From the NCBI GenBank assembly GCA_023374025.1, contig SIJG01000116.1:62834-126833 (forward strand): a DNA stretch of 64,000 nucleotides, read 5' to 3'. The notes under the pieces are model-generated. The model was not told where the DNA came from. It worked only from the letters and a program-made list of their open reading frames with translations, and did no database searches. The first letter of the stretch is position 1, and the number at the start of each line of letters is the position of its first letter. Origin of the DNA: Heterodera schachtii (lineage: Eukaryota; Nematoda; Chromadorea; Rhabditida; Heteroderidae). Made by a program: the position numbers and the translations under genes. Of the stretch, positions 43,736-55,627 are shown piece after piece.

Positions 43736-43752
43736 AACATTTATATTAAAAT

Positions 43753-44175
43753 TCTTTCTCTCGCTACTCTCTCCTCTTCTATTTTCTCTCACTCATTCTC
43801 GCTCTTCTCTCACTCTCTTCTCTCTCTCCTCTTTCTCTTTTTTTTCTTTCTCTCTCTCTCCCAGTCTCTCTTTTCTCTCTTACTCCCTTCTTTTCACTCT
43901 CTCCTCCTCTATTTCTCTTTACTATTCTCTCTATCTTCTCCCGCTCTCTCTTCTCTTTTGTCTCTCTCTCTCCCTATCTATTCTTTTTCCTCCTCTTTTT
44001 TCTCTATTTTTCTCTCATCTCTCTGTCCCAGTCTCTCTCTCTCTCTCACTTTTCTTTTCTCTATCACCTCCTCCCAGTATCTCTCTCTATCTCTTCTCCA
44101 TTATCTCTCTCTTTCCCACTCTCTATCTATCGCTCTCTGTCACACCCTCTCTCCCAGTCTCTCTCTCCCTCTTTT
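43753..44175. repeat. (CT)n-rich tract
   Basis: About 420 bp of impure CTCT sequence on the top strand. A 163-codon Ser/Leu/Phe ORF crosses it and is a product of the repeat. Opposite polarity to the (GA)n tract at 26,534-26,678. Confidence 0.95.
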
Positions 44176-44654
44176 GGCCACATTGCCTTTCAAAAAGTCC
44201 GATCCGATCGCTTGAGCGTCCACTGTTGATTGTTCCAGCACAATTGCCAATTCGACGGCATCTTTGAATTTGAGATCCTTGTCCCCTTTTTTACCAATTC
44301 GGCTCGAATTGAATCGTCGACAATTCCATTGACGAATAATGCACTTAAGCACATGTCGATGCTATCCTTGCCCCACTCCGCTTTGGCGATAAGTGAACGC
44401 AATTGTGTGGAAAAATCGCGAATTGATTGGCCTGATTGTTGCCTGGCGGTGAACTGCTCATGCCTCCTTGCGGATATCGACTTTGCTTCGCCGTAACTCT
44501 CGCACATCAATGCTGTAACTTCCGCAAAATCCATATCACGGATGTCGTCAGGTTGCGCCATTTCTTTTGATTTCCGGTTTAATCGTTTCGCTCGTCGGAA
44601 ACCCCTTTTAATTTTGGTGGGGAAACGGCTGGGTCTCCTCTGCCGTTTCATCAT
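44176..44654 (-). pseudogene. Gag fragment of a second Gypsy-type element
   Basis: The gag similarity starts near the ATG at 44,561 (MAQPDDIRDMDFAEV). It runs through TALMCESYGEAKSISARRHE, SIRDFSTQLRSLIAKAEWGK and CLSALFVNGIVDDSIRAELV, a standard retrotransposon capsid pattern. Near 44,285 the frame is lost by one base in a G run, and the protein continues in the next frame as KDLKFKDAVELAIVLEQSTV to about 44,176, where the (CT)n tract replaces it. The part between the first 10 residues and FAEV looks shortened compared with full gag. 44,562-44,654 is probably leader sequence. The lineage differs from the element at 14,767-19,999. No pol, LTR or target duplication is visible. Confidence 0.8.
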
Positions 44655-46202
44655 TTGTACTTATAATTTATTTTAGCTTATATATATATACTTATTTGAT
44701 TTTAATAGATATTTACTTTCATTAATTTCTATTAATTTTCGTTAAAATAACTTTAGTGTAATATGTTATATTCGTTTTTATTTTTAAATTTAAATTGACA
44801 ATTTGGATCTTTCTAATTTTTCCATTCATTTCATTATGTGTTTATTAGTGTACCCATGAGTCGTTGTTGTCAACACAAAATTTCTTTCGATTCCTTGAGC
44901 CAAATCAGAATCGTACGAATAGTAACGTTCAGAAAGAACTTGCTGTTTTTGTTTTTACAAGTTCCTCTAAATCAAAAATTCTTCGGAGAAAATTATTTTT
45001 ATGGTCAAAAAATTGTTAGCAAGGTTTTATAATTCATTAAAAAAATGAGAATTATTTTGCTCATCTTAATATGATATGATTTTTCTAACAAATTTTATCA
45101 AGATTTTTATAAGCATTTAGGTAACATTTTAATTTTTATTTATTTTGTGGTGTTTAATTGACTTAGTTCAAATTTAACACATGAAAATAAATTTAACTTT
45201 AATTTATTTTAGTATATAAATAGATATTTCTTATAAGAAAATTGTTGTGATATACTTATTTGGTGAGAAATTTTAAAATATTTTTGGTAATTTAAAATCT
45301 TCTCATGTGAAAAGTAGCCAAAATTGATGTTTGCTTCATTTTTGTTAAACAATTTTATTTTATTTTAAGTTATTATTTTTATAAAGGGATTTTTTAATTA
45401 TTTCCCCTTTGAGTAGTAATGCCTCTAATATAAATAAGGTTTATATTTATATTTATTTTTTTCTTTTCTAGTTTTTTGAGTCCAATTTGAGTTATTGACT
45501 TTAATTAATATTTAGGTTTTTAGGTTGGCATAAATTTTTCTCTATTCAATTCCCTTGCAGCCAGCAGAGGTGGAATGTTTTCTTTGTTCGACTCCTAATT
45601 GTTTTTCAATTTATATTTTCTTTTAGCATAATAGCTTTTAAAATGTTTATAGTTTTGCTTTTGATATTTATTATTTTCTTATAAGAAAATATTATATTTT
45701 ATTATTTATTTTATTTTTCTTCTTCCGATAAACAGAAAAAATCAGCAATGAAAAACCTTTAATTTAATTGATGATTCATTCATTATTTAATTTTTGTATT
45801 AATATTATTTTTTCCTATTATAACATATTTTTTTAGTCTGAATGATTAACTTCTTGATGCTCTTTTACTTATACTAAATTCTTTTTTTAGAATAAATTTT
45901 ATTAATTGACATTTTTACAGCAAATTAATATTCAGATTTTTTTATTTTTTAGATCTTTCAAGCCATGTAACGGCGCCATATGCTTTATTCTTCCAATTCT
46001 TGGCCATCCATTCACTGTTTTGTAGAGCTTCCGCATTGTCTTTTTGTAAATGCTTTCCTTTTTTGTTTAAATGCGTTAGAACTTTGAATTTTATATTCTA
46101 GATTTCATTCATAATTAATCATTTAATGTTGTGTCTCTAAATTATTTTATATGGTTTGATAATTATATTTTTTTTTCGTATTAATAAATAATCGGACACT
46201 TT

Positions 46203-47300
46203 GAAATTGTTTAAATCTAATCCATTAAAATTTTCAACCTTTTATGCTATTATCTAACTTAAAATAATTTTTTAAATTTTTAAACAACCAAAATTTATTT
46301 TATTCACAATTATGTATAAAATTAAGGTTAGATAATATTTTGTTCATTATCATCAAATATTTTTATCAATATTTTCTGATCATTTATTAGTAGGAAGTTA
46401 TTGATAGTGGTATTTTGTATTTATCTATGAAAATATTACTTTTTTTCTCGCTGAGTGCTGTCAATCGTTGAGTCGGCATCATGAAATGTGTTTAAAATTT
46501 TATTTTCTCTAATAATTATTACCTGGGGCGTCCAATGAGCTTTCGACAAGCAAGTTTAAGAACCTCTCCATAGGTTGATTTTGTTATCACGGTGTTTAAA
46601 AAGTAAAATATTTTTTGTCTTCTTATTTATGTCAATTCAAGTCAAAATCTTTCTAGCCGTTGATCCATTCATATATTACTTAATTATATCGATTTTTATT
46701 TCAATTATTAATCCTTTGATTTTTGTCATTTGGTCATGTATTTATTAATTAAAAAACATTTATTTATAATAACTTTTTTTCTCGCAGTGCTTTTATTAAA
46801 ATATTTTTGAATTAATAAATGCTTATTTTATTGTTACTTTTTTAAAAATAAATAATACTTTCATCATTTTCACTTGTAACTAATACATTTTAAATCATTA
46901 ACAAATTTTATCATATTAAAGGAAAATACCAAATTATAACATGTTAAATTTATATTAATTATCAGCATTTTCACTAAATTTTTTGCTTTATACCAAATTC
47001 GGAGTAATAATATTAATTATATTTTGAAATTTTCTTTATTTTCTTCGGCTATGTTGAACTTGTTTAAATCTAATCCATGAAATTTTCAAATATCTATAAT
47101 TATTAACTAACTTAAAGCATTTTAAAATTTTGAATAGAGCGATTTTTCATAATTATGTATAGAATTAAGGTTTGCTTCTTCATTTATTCTTATTAAAATA
47201 TTTCTATACTCTCGTTTCTGTTTCATAATTTACTCGCATAGCTTATGTGATAAACCTACCCGATATATTCGATTCTGGGATGTTTTTATCGTCATAGTTT
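46203..47300. repeat. Diverged tandem duplication, unit about 850 bp
   Basis: TTGTTTAAATCTAATCCAT occurs near 46,208 and 47,060. Each is followed by AATTTTCAA, TCTAACTTAAA(A/G) or CTAACTTAAAG, and ATAATTATGTATA(A/G)AATTAAGG. The unit is seen again, less completely, at 49,980-50,083 and 51,009-51,130 around the foldback element. Confidence 0.6.
47229..47262. other. Empty paralogous site of the 50,084-51,008 foldback element
   Basis: Reads GCTTATGTGATAAACCTACC followed by CGATATATTCGATTCTGG. The filled copy reads CTTATGTAATAAACC, then 925 bp, then GTAATAAACCTACCCGACAT and CTTCAATTCTGG. Removing the insertion and one TSD copy restores the same order of words. Confidence 0.75.
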
Positions 47301-48835
47301 TTATTTCTGGGTTTGTATATTTCTTTTTAAATAATTAAAAATTTGTTTTCAATAATATTTTCAAGAAACAAATAAGAGTTAATCTATCTATATATCTTAT
47401 TTTTATGTGTTTATTTATCTGTAATTTGATATGCAGTGCTTACAATTCTTTATTTCTTCTATCTTTATAAAATATATAAATTAAAAACTCACTTATTTAC
47501 TAAACAAAAGCAATCTTTCATTATGTTTTATAATTTAAAAAGAAAACTTATTTTTTAATAAATTGCAGTTGAACTTTCAAGTAGTAATAAATTAGATTTA
47601 GGTGTAAATCGTTGGGTAATTAATAGGTCAGTAAAATTTTAATATTATGTCAAAATCAGTCTGAGTTTGATAGTACATTGTTTTATTCGAATTTATAAAT
47701 CTTTATATTATAGGTAAATTTTAATTAGAACTTGAATTAATTAATTAATTTACTTTTTAAATATTCATTACTGTTTAATTATACATTTTTATTAAAAATT
47801 TATATCCGATAATTAAGTTAAGTAAATCTGATGTTATTTTTTTAAATCTAAATCTACAAAATTGTTTATGTTGTTTTTATTATATTTTCGACATTGAACT
47901 TAATGAATCAGCTTCTTTTTATAGTTTTTTTGTTTAATGTTGATTTTATTAATTATTTAAAAAAATTCTTCTCTTTATTACAATATCTTTTTCAAGAATT
48001 TTAGTTTATGAATTTTACTCAGAATTTTTTTTTAAATGTTCCTGAGCTAGATTATTTCAGTTCTTAATAATAAATTTTTATTTTCAATATGGTTCAACTT
48101 TTATTTTTGTTTGAAAAGATTATCAATCTATAGCTTTTTTTAAATTAATAGTAATGTTTAAAGGCATTATGATTTTTTTTAATATCCGATTAATTAATCT
48201 TTCTAACAATCAAGAATATAATTTTATCTTTTTATTTATGTATTTAAATATAATCATTCCATGATAATAAAGAACATTATTTAAGTTAGAAATAGTAATT
48301 TCAACTTTTAAAATTAAAATAATTCTATGGTTGGGAGTCTCTTCAAAATTATTTCTTCTGTTTTTTTCGGTTTTCTGTTTAAATTTTTGTTTTGATTAAG
48401 CAAATACATATCAAATAATTAAAGAAGTTGAATGATTGTACTGTTTCGTTAATTTATTATTTTATAAAAAAAAACTAATTTTATTTTTCTTCATTCGAGA
48501 AAACAAGTAGAAAATTTCTGATTGACACTTATCACTTGACTTGTCTCTCAATCTTTGTGTTTCTTTTCCACCCCGGCGATTTACTTTTTTTCTCAGACAA
48601 TAGAGAGTATATCTTAATTTCTAACATTTCACTAGGTTATTAGTTTTAAATTACGAATAGTTTGCAGGCATTTTGAGTTTCATTTATTCAACTTAATTAA
48701 ATACCTTTTTATTTTATTCAACAAAAATTTTTAACATATAAGAAAAAGGAAGAATATTAGTTTTTAGAATATAAAAAGATTAATTGCATCTTTTGTTTAA
48801 ATGAACTTATTTACTTGAGTATCATTATTATTATA

Positions 48836-49210
48836 AAGTTAAGTTTTTCTTTCTCTGTTTAAGGCACAGATGCTTCATTTATATTATTTTTATTTGCATT
48901 TTTCGAGACACATGGCATCTTGAGGATCATTAAATATTTAGCTATTAAGCTAATCAGTGTAGCTTTGGAATTAATGTTTTTTGTTGTTCTAAATTTTAAT
49001 TTCATTATTTAGAATTTGTATTATTATTATTATTGTTAAGTTATTTTTCTCTGTTTTAAATAGCACATGCTTCATTTATATATCTTTGTTTTATTTTGCG
49101 GCATTTATAGCAGATATAATGGCATCTTGAGGGTCATTGAAATGTCCCAGCTATTCTTAAATTAAATAATTGGAGCTTTCGTGTTAATGTTTTTTTTGTT
49201 CTAAATATCA
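48836..49210. repeat. Tandem duplication, unit about 207 bp
   Basis: Two units sharing GTTAAGTT(T/A)TT, TCTCTGTTT, ATGCTTCATTTATAT, TGGCATCTTGAGG(A/G)TCATT (48,913 and 49,120), then GAGCTTT or TAGCTTT, TTAATGTTTTTT and GTTCTAAAT. Small differences throughout. Confidence 0.85.
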
Positions 49211-50083
49211 TATATTTATTAACTTTTACCATTTTTTGCGCTATTTCTCATCTTCTGACAATCAAACACTTTGTGAACTTTTGTATTTTGTAATTTGGTC
49301 AATTCAAATTTTGCGCATTTAATTTATTAATTTTTTTCATTTATAAGAATTTCATTCTTAATTCTTTATTATTTTATATTACTGCTTTAGTCTTTTTTAT
49401 CATTTTACAAACATTAATTTACTTCCTGCGCTGGATTTGACACCTTACAGCAATTTTTATTGAAATTTTTTTATTGCATAATAAAAGTTTTTATGATTAT
49501 AATTTCTAAAATAGATTTTTAAATTTTACAAAAAATGGTATTTTTATATTTTGATTAATTGAGGTAGTTTTTCTTTTATTAATTATTTTTATTAAAATTT
49601 TTTACTTCCTTCGTTATAATTGTATTTAATTTATAATAGAAACTGACGACCATCAATCACATGGGCTAAAGGTTGTTATTGAAATTATTCATAAAATTAA
49701 ATTTAGAAAATATATTTAATCTGGGAATGGGAGGTGTAATGATAATATGTCCATCAAATTAATCAATTTTTAATTTATCTATTATATTAAATAATTGCGG
49801 TAGTGCGAAGTCATTTTAACAAATTTTGTAATTTTAATATATGTGAATAATTGTTCTTAATCTTTCCTGTTACAATTTCATAAACATTTTGGAACATTAG
49901 CCTATTTTAAGCAATTAAAAATCAATCAATTTAAAATCATTCATTTAAATGAATTATTAATTTTTTCAAATTCCTAACTTTTTTGAAAAATTATTTTATT
50001 CACAATTAGGTATAAATTTATAAAATATTTCTGAACTTTCGCATTCTGCTGCAAATGCGCTTGCAAAACTTATGTAATAAACC

Positions 50084-51008
50084 GTGATGAGACATTTGCG
50101 CCGCGCCATTTGCGCCGCACAGCAAAAATGGACATTTGCGCCGCCCAGCAAAGTCGACACTTGCGCCGCGTCATTTGCGCCGCAGACTGTTGCGCCGCGG
50201 ATATTTGCGCCGCTCCATTTGCGCCGCGACATTTGCGCCGCCCAGCAAAAATGGACTTTTGCGCCGCGCTGTCAAAAATATTATTTTCATTAAAGTTAAC
50301 CACTATTATCAATAAGTTTTAATAAAACTAAAACCAACGGCAAAAATAACAAATTGAAAATTGCAAAAAATTATTAGTCACAAAGATTGACATTCAATTA
50401 AAAGAATTGCTGTTAGAAAACCCAATTATTTTTTTGCTTCAAAAAGAAAAATTCAATTTTTCCATAATTAATTTGCTCAATAAGATATTTACATCAATTT
50501 TGATTTAATTTTATTGAAAAAAGAACCGATAATTTTCAAATTTTCGCTCCTATTTTACCATTTTTCGCATTATTTCGCAATTTTATGTCCTTATTTAAGT
50601 ACCTATTTTGATTTTTTTTTTTCGCCCTAAAATTCGCGGCTTGATGATCAAACAATACGAAGGCTTGTTATCCCATACGATCACAATGAAAACGAAAATG
50701 ATAAAGATTTGATCAATCATTACCTGACTTCAATATGGAATTGACATGAAAGGCTTCGAAGAAGGAATTAATAATGAATATCAAGCAATTCTTATTCAAT
50801 AAAACACCTAAATTTATTTTAATGAGAGCGAAAATGTCTTTTTTTGCTGTACGGCGCAAATGTCGCGGCGCAAATGTCGCTTTTGTTAAGCGGCGCAAGT
50901 GTCGCGGCGCAAATGTCCGCGGCGCAAGAGTCTATTTTGCTGAGCGGCGCAAGTGTCGCGGCGCAAATGGCGCGGCGCAAATGTCCGCGGCGCAAAAGTC
51001 GGCTAACC
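50084..51008. mobile_element. Foldback (long-TIR) element with 10-bp target duplication
   Basis: 925 bp flanked by the direct repeat GTAATAAACC (50,074-50,083 and 51,009-51,018). The left arm (50,092-50,275) is a tandem array of (A)CATTTGCGCCGC units. The right arm (50,833-51,005) is the inverted array GCGGCGCAAATGTC. Both arms also carry a CCCAGCAAAAATGGAC or GCTGAGCGG/TTTGCTG variant. A 557-bp AT-rich centre has no ORF with a known domain. A 9-11 bp duplication is characteristic of Mutator-like (MULE) and some foldback transposons, so this is probably a non-autonomous relative moved by a transposase encoded elsewhere. An empty paralogous site supports it. Confidence 0.8.
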
Positions 51009-51018
51009 GTAATAAACC

Positions 51019-54000
51019 TACCCGACATCTTCAATTCTGGATCGGTAGTTAAATTTCGTTTCTTTCTGTGTTTATATATTATTATTAAAAATTTATTCTC
51101 TATAAAATTTTCAGAAAAGAAATTAAATATTTGGTATGCCAATTATGAAGGAATTGGTAGCACTTTTTCACATGATTGTTTTGTCTTGGGGATGGAGTTC
51201 AATATTTTTTAAATATTTAGTGTAGTTTTGCGAGTTTTGACTCACGGATTTCATTTTTAAAAAGATTAAGAAATTCAATGAATTGTTTTAATATTCGTTA
51301 ATTGTCTCATTTTAGTTTTCTTTTTAAATATTTTCTGGTAATCATTCGCTGTTAGTAAAAATTCATTTTTTCGTCTTTTAAGTGTGTAATATAATAAATA
51401 CGAAGATTTTCTTTGATAAAACTTGGGTTCAAGACTGCCCAGATGAACCAAAATTAGGAGTTTCAATTTTATCATGTCCTATTTTATTTTGTTCATTATT
51501 AAATTTAATAATTCTTCAAATAAGAATTTTTAGTATAATGTTTTGCTATAAATTAAGAAATAATTTATTTTCATTTAAATTAGTAGAAATTTTTAAAATT
51601 TATTCATGTTTAAAATTATTGATTTTTAATATGTATTTATTAATGAAAACATTAATTATTTAAAAACTTTTTTGTCTTGTATTTAGTCAGCTATCTTTAT
51701 TCGGGGGTAATTATTTCATTTTGTAAATATAGGTTTTATAATATTTTTCTTATTTTTTGCGTTACGAATGATATTAATTTAGCTTTAAGAAGAATTTACA
51801 AAAAATATTTTAAAACATATAATAATTTATTTCCTAATGCTTATATTTGTATTATATTAAATTTTGTCAAATATTCAATTACTATATTGTTCTACTTGGT
51901 TTTAAATTTTTGAATAAAATTCATTCACTTGGACACATTTATATTCGTAAGCTATTTTTCAAATATTAAATTACATTCAAATTACAGTATTCTTGATCAC
52001 CTCTTCCTTTAATCACGAAAGAAAGTATTATAAAATAAATGTTTCATTTTTTAATTTTAAATATTGCATTTATTATTATAAAAACCAAGCTTAGCCATTT
52101 GTATTGAGTTATATTGAATAAAATTCTTTATCATAGTAAAATTTTTCCATATAAGGCTAATTTGCATATTTAAATCAAATTTGAAATTAAAACAGTGTTT
52201 TTTAATATTTAAACCGACGAAATTTGATGAGATTATTTTATTTTATTTTTAAAAAATAAAATAAAAGCATTTTTCAATTATAAACAACGGATAATATCTC
52301 CAAAAAACACATATTATTGCTATCTTAATTAAAATAAATGATTTTTGCATCTTAAATTTTACCCCAGTTTTTTTAAAATTTAAATAGTATTCTCATGGCC
52401 ATGCCGGTAAAATTGAAAATTGTTGCAGCTTTATTTAAATATTTATTATTAAAGTTTATTTTATTGAAATTTTTAAAACCTGGAAAATAAACAGCAAATG
52501 ATGCGAAAAATGCACGAAACCGATAAGTACGACTGAAAAATTTATTTCGGGATCGGAGAACTTAAGAAACTCGTTACTCATCAGTCCAGCCCGTTAAATA
52601 TGCATAATTTAATTGAAATTAATAAATAATAAATGCGCAAAAGGGTCTTTTTTCGATCTGTTAAAGGCTATAAAACCCATGGAAAAAACATATAATCACA
52701 ACTATATAAATAATAAATGTTTTATCAAGCAAGCTGTAGAAATTGTAAACTATATAATATTAATGTTTTAGAGAGATTAATCCAGTAGAATATTATCATT
52801 TTTTATTATTGAAATTTGATGAACCCCTTTAATTGCAACAAATTTTATCCTTTTTATAACGATTATTCAAATTATTTTTATCTTATTTATATAATGTAAT
52901 TTTTTAGTTTAGTTTTTTATGTTTTTTGTTACTTTTATAATATAAGGTGAAAATCTTTCTTCACTAGAGCTCGTCGTTTTAGTCTGTCTGTGCTTACTAT
53001 TTTTGGGACTTTTAAAAAACATCATTTTTAATATCAATTAGGATGAAATTTAAGATAAGGATATTTTAAAAAAATTTGTTAAATACGTCAAATGTTTTAA
53101 GAAATAGGGTTTTAAATATCTTTGTTTTAGTATTATTTTTTTTTATAATATTTTATGAATTTTATTTAACAAGATTTTTTGTTTTTTGTCCACAATTTCA
53201 GATAAATTAGTAATAATTGTTTCTATTTTCGTTTTTGTTTTGCTTAAATCTCAAAAAAAAAAAATTTATATTCCACTTGAAATATTTTTTAAGATTTTAT
53301 ATGTTTTAAATTAAATTTATATATTATTCAAAGAAGTATAAGAAATTCGTTTTTTATTTTATCTGGTTTCTAATTAATAAATTCTTTATTAATCTCATGA
53401 GCAACTTGTTGAACTTGCACAAATATGCCGCGTACTTTTTTGTATTAAATATACTGTAATTTTCTCAGTTAATATTCTTAATATATTATTTTGTTTATTT
53501 TTTATTTGAATTAAAGATTATTCAAAATACCTATTGAAGATTTTTAATTAGTTTATTTGATTTTTTTTTTGGCAAAAGATGTAATGATTAAAAAACTTTA
53601 TTAATTTTTCGCGTAATATTTTAACTTCTCATTTTTACATTCGATTATTTTATTAGCTAAAACAATTTAGTTAAAATTATTATTTTTTGTAATAATTTGA
53701 TATATTTTTTTTTAATTTGTACAAGCATTTTTGTAATAATCCCTTGTTCAATTCATTAAGTGAATTTGTAATTTATGTGCTGTGAAAAACTCATTTTTTA
53801 ATGTAAAATATTTTAAGTTTGCATAGAAGAATGTGAATTTATTTCTTTACTTTTCTTGGATGACCAAATTTTTCATGGTAATACAGATTAAAAACAATTA
53901 CAAATATTTTTGTTTAAAATTATGAAATCTTTATTATAAAAATGTTTATGTTTTTTATTTTCTAATATTAATGATTACAATTGCATTTTATAAATTGCAC

Positions 54001-55627
54001 AAATAGTTTAAAACATTGTTATCTTTAAAATATTATAAATATATTTTGAAAAAATTGACCTATATTTATTTTCCCTTGATTTGTTTCTCTAGTTTGCCTG
54101 TTTTCTAGATGGCTTCTTCCTTCAAATTAATATTAAGTCTTTAAAATTACTATGTTTAGTTTATTTTAAAAATTCAAATTTATATGCTAATTAAATGTTT
54201 ATTTTGTTTATATGAGTAATGGCTAATACTAATATTAATTAAAGAATGCTAATTAAATTACAAATTCATTTCTGAATAAAGATAAGATTCACCTAAACCT
54301 TTTTAAGCAAATATAAATAATAATTCCCTTAAATTTATCAAAATCTTTTTTACATTAGATAATTTTTTTTATCCATTAAACGCACTTTACTTGAAAAATA
54401 TGATTTTTGTTTTATAAATACTTTATATATTTTATCTTTATTGTTTTTAAAATTCTCTGCATGCTCCATCCTGAGCACGCATTTGTATTTTGATGAAGTC
54501 ATCATATGTTGTCGTACAAATTGATTTGCTTAAATTGTTATTAATTTATTAAAGTAAACACTGAGAAAAGCAATGAATATAAGCATTTCAAATTTTCATC
54601 ATCTTCTTGCATTTACATTGTTATTTTAATTATATATTATTAATCATAAAAACGTAATTGATTGTCTTTGTCTTTACATAATTTAATGTTTTTTATTCTT
54701 ATTTTCTTATTTTTTTATATTCGAAGTATAAATGTAATTATTATAAATTTTCACTTTTTATATATTGTAATGTATAGGTGTCATATTTGTATATTTTAAT
54801 GGAAAATAATTACAATGCATTCAAACTCATATTCATCAACAAGTTGTTTCGTGACTGCTTTAATGTATTATATTTTTACTTCTATGAAAATATTTTCTTA
54901 TATTTTTAAATTTCTGTCAATAGAGTAATTAATATCAATTTAATCTTAGAATAAAAATCAGATGTTATTACTTTAAATTACATGAATTATTTACAATATA
55001 TTAAAAAAAATATTTTATAGAAGATATTAACTTTTTTTTATCAAAAATTCTCGCTGAAATCGCACAGGCAAAACGCAGTGAGGCTCGCGCTCACGTGCTG
55101 CGCTTGACGTTCTGCGTCCATTGATGCCGGTGTGGCAAATTTAATGATTGTTTAAATTTGATTAGTTTTAGGCCGGGAAGTAAAAAATTAAAAAAACTAC
55201 CGAAATTACTTAATTCATAACCAAAACCTTTGGTATAAACTCCTTATGTCAATGCACCTTTTCCTTCTTGCTAGATGAGTATTATAAATTTGGTATAATG
55301 CAATTTTTTATGAATTATTTTTATTATTGTCAAATAATTTAGTGAATATAAGATAATGTATATGAAAATTGATTTTACATCATATGCAATAATACTAAAA
55401 ATGACTAATTGTCACAGTGAAGTCTGTTAAAATGGTCAAAAATTTAAATTTTTCCCGGCAGCACTAATCGGTACCGCCGGGCCCCAAAAACTATTTTTTC
55501 CATAAAAAAGGCTCAAAATAGTAAATTTGTCATTATTGGTGAAAATCTGTTAAAAATTACTCAAATTTTCAAGTTTTCCCTGCGGCGCCTAGCACGCCGT
55601 AATGACATTAAGATAAAGTACTTTCTG
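51019..55627. other. AT-rich, T-biased non-coding region
   Basis: No gene recognised. A GC-richer patch at 55,050-55,130 (GTGAGGCTCGCGCTCACGTG...) and one at 55,455-55,610 hold small self-complementary words (CCCGGCAG...GCCGGG; CGGCGCCTAGCACGCCG). The latter lies just outside the foldback element and may belong to it. Confidence 0.6.

Larger units (their letters stand above)
40746..43740. other. A-rich non-coding region
   Basis: No intact gene recognised. Continues the A-rich block on the other side of the Maverick. Contains one GC-richer island (41,490-41,730) and, at its right end, a long segment that is an inverted copy of 59,885-60,610. Confidence 0.65.
44655..50073. other. AT-rich, T-biased non-coding region
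   Basis: No gene recognised. Contains tandem or near-tandem old duplications (next entries). A few GC-richer words resemble exon ends: TTCCCTTGCAG then CCAGCAGAGGTGGAATG near 45,560, and on the minus strand a short open stretch ending at CAG|GTAATAATT near 46,530. None is enough for a gene call. Confidence 0.6.

Noticed and set aside
43724..44215. 163-codon ORF rich in Ser, Leu and Phe
   Set aside because: It is the (CT)n tract read in one frame; no start context or domain.
50070..51212. Arg/Cys/Ala-rich ORFs in the foldback arms
   Set aside because: Open only because the GCGCCGC-type repeat lacks stops; frames exist on both strands at once.
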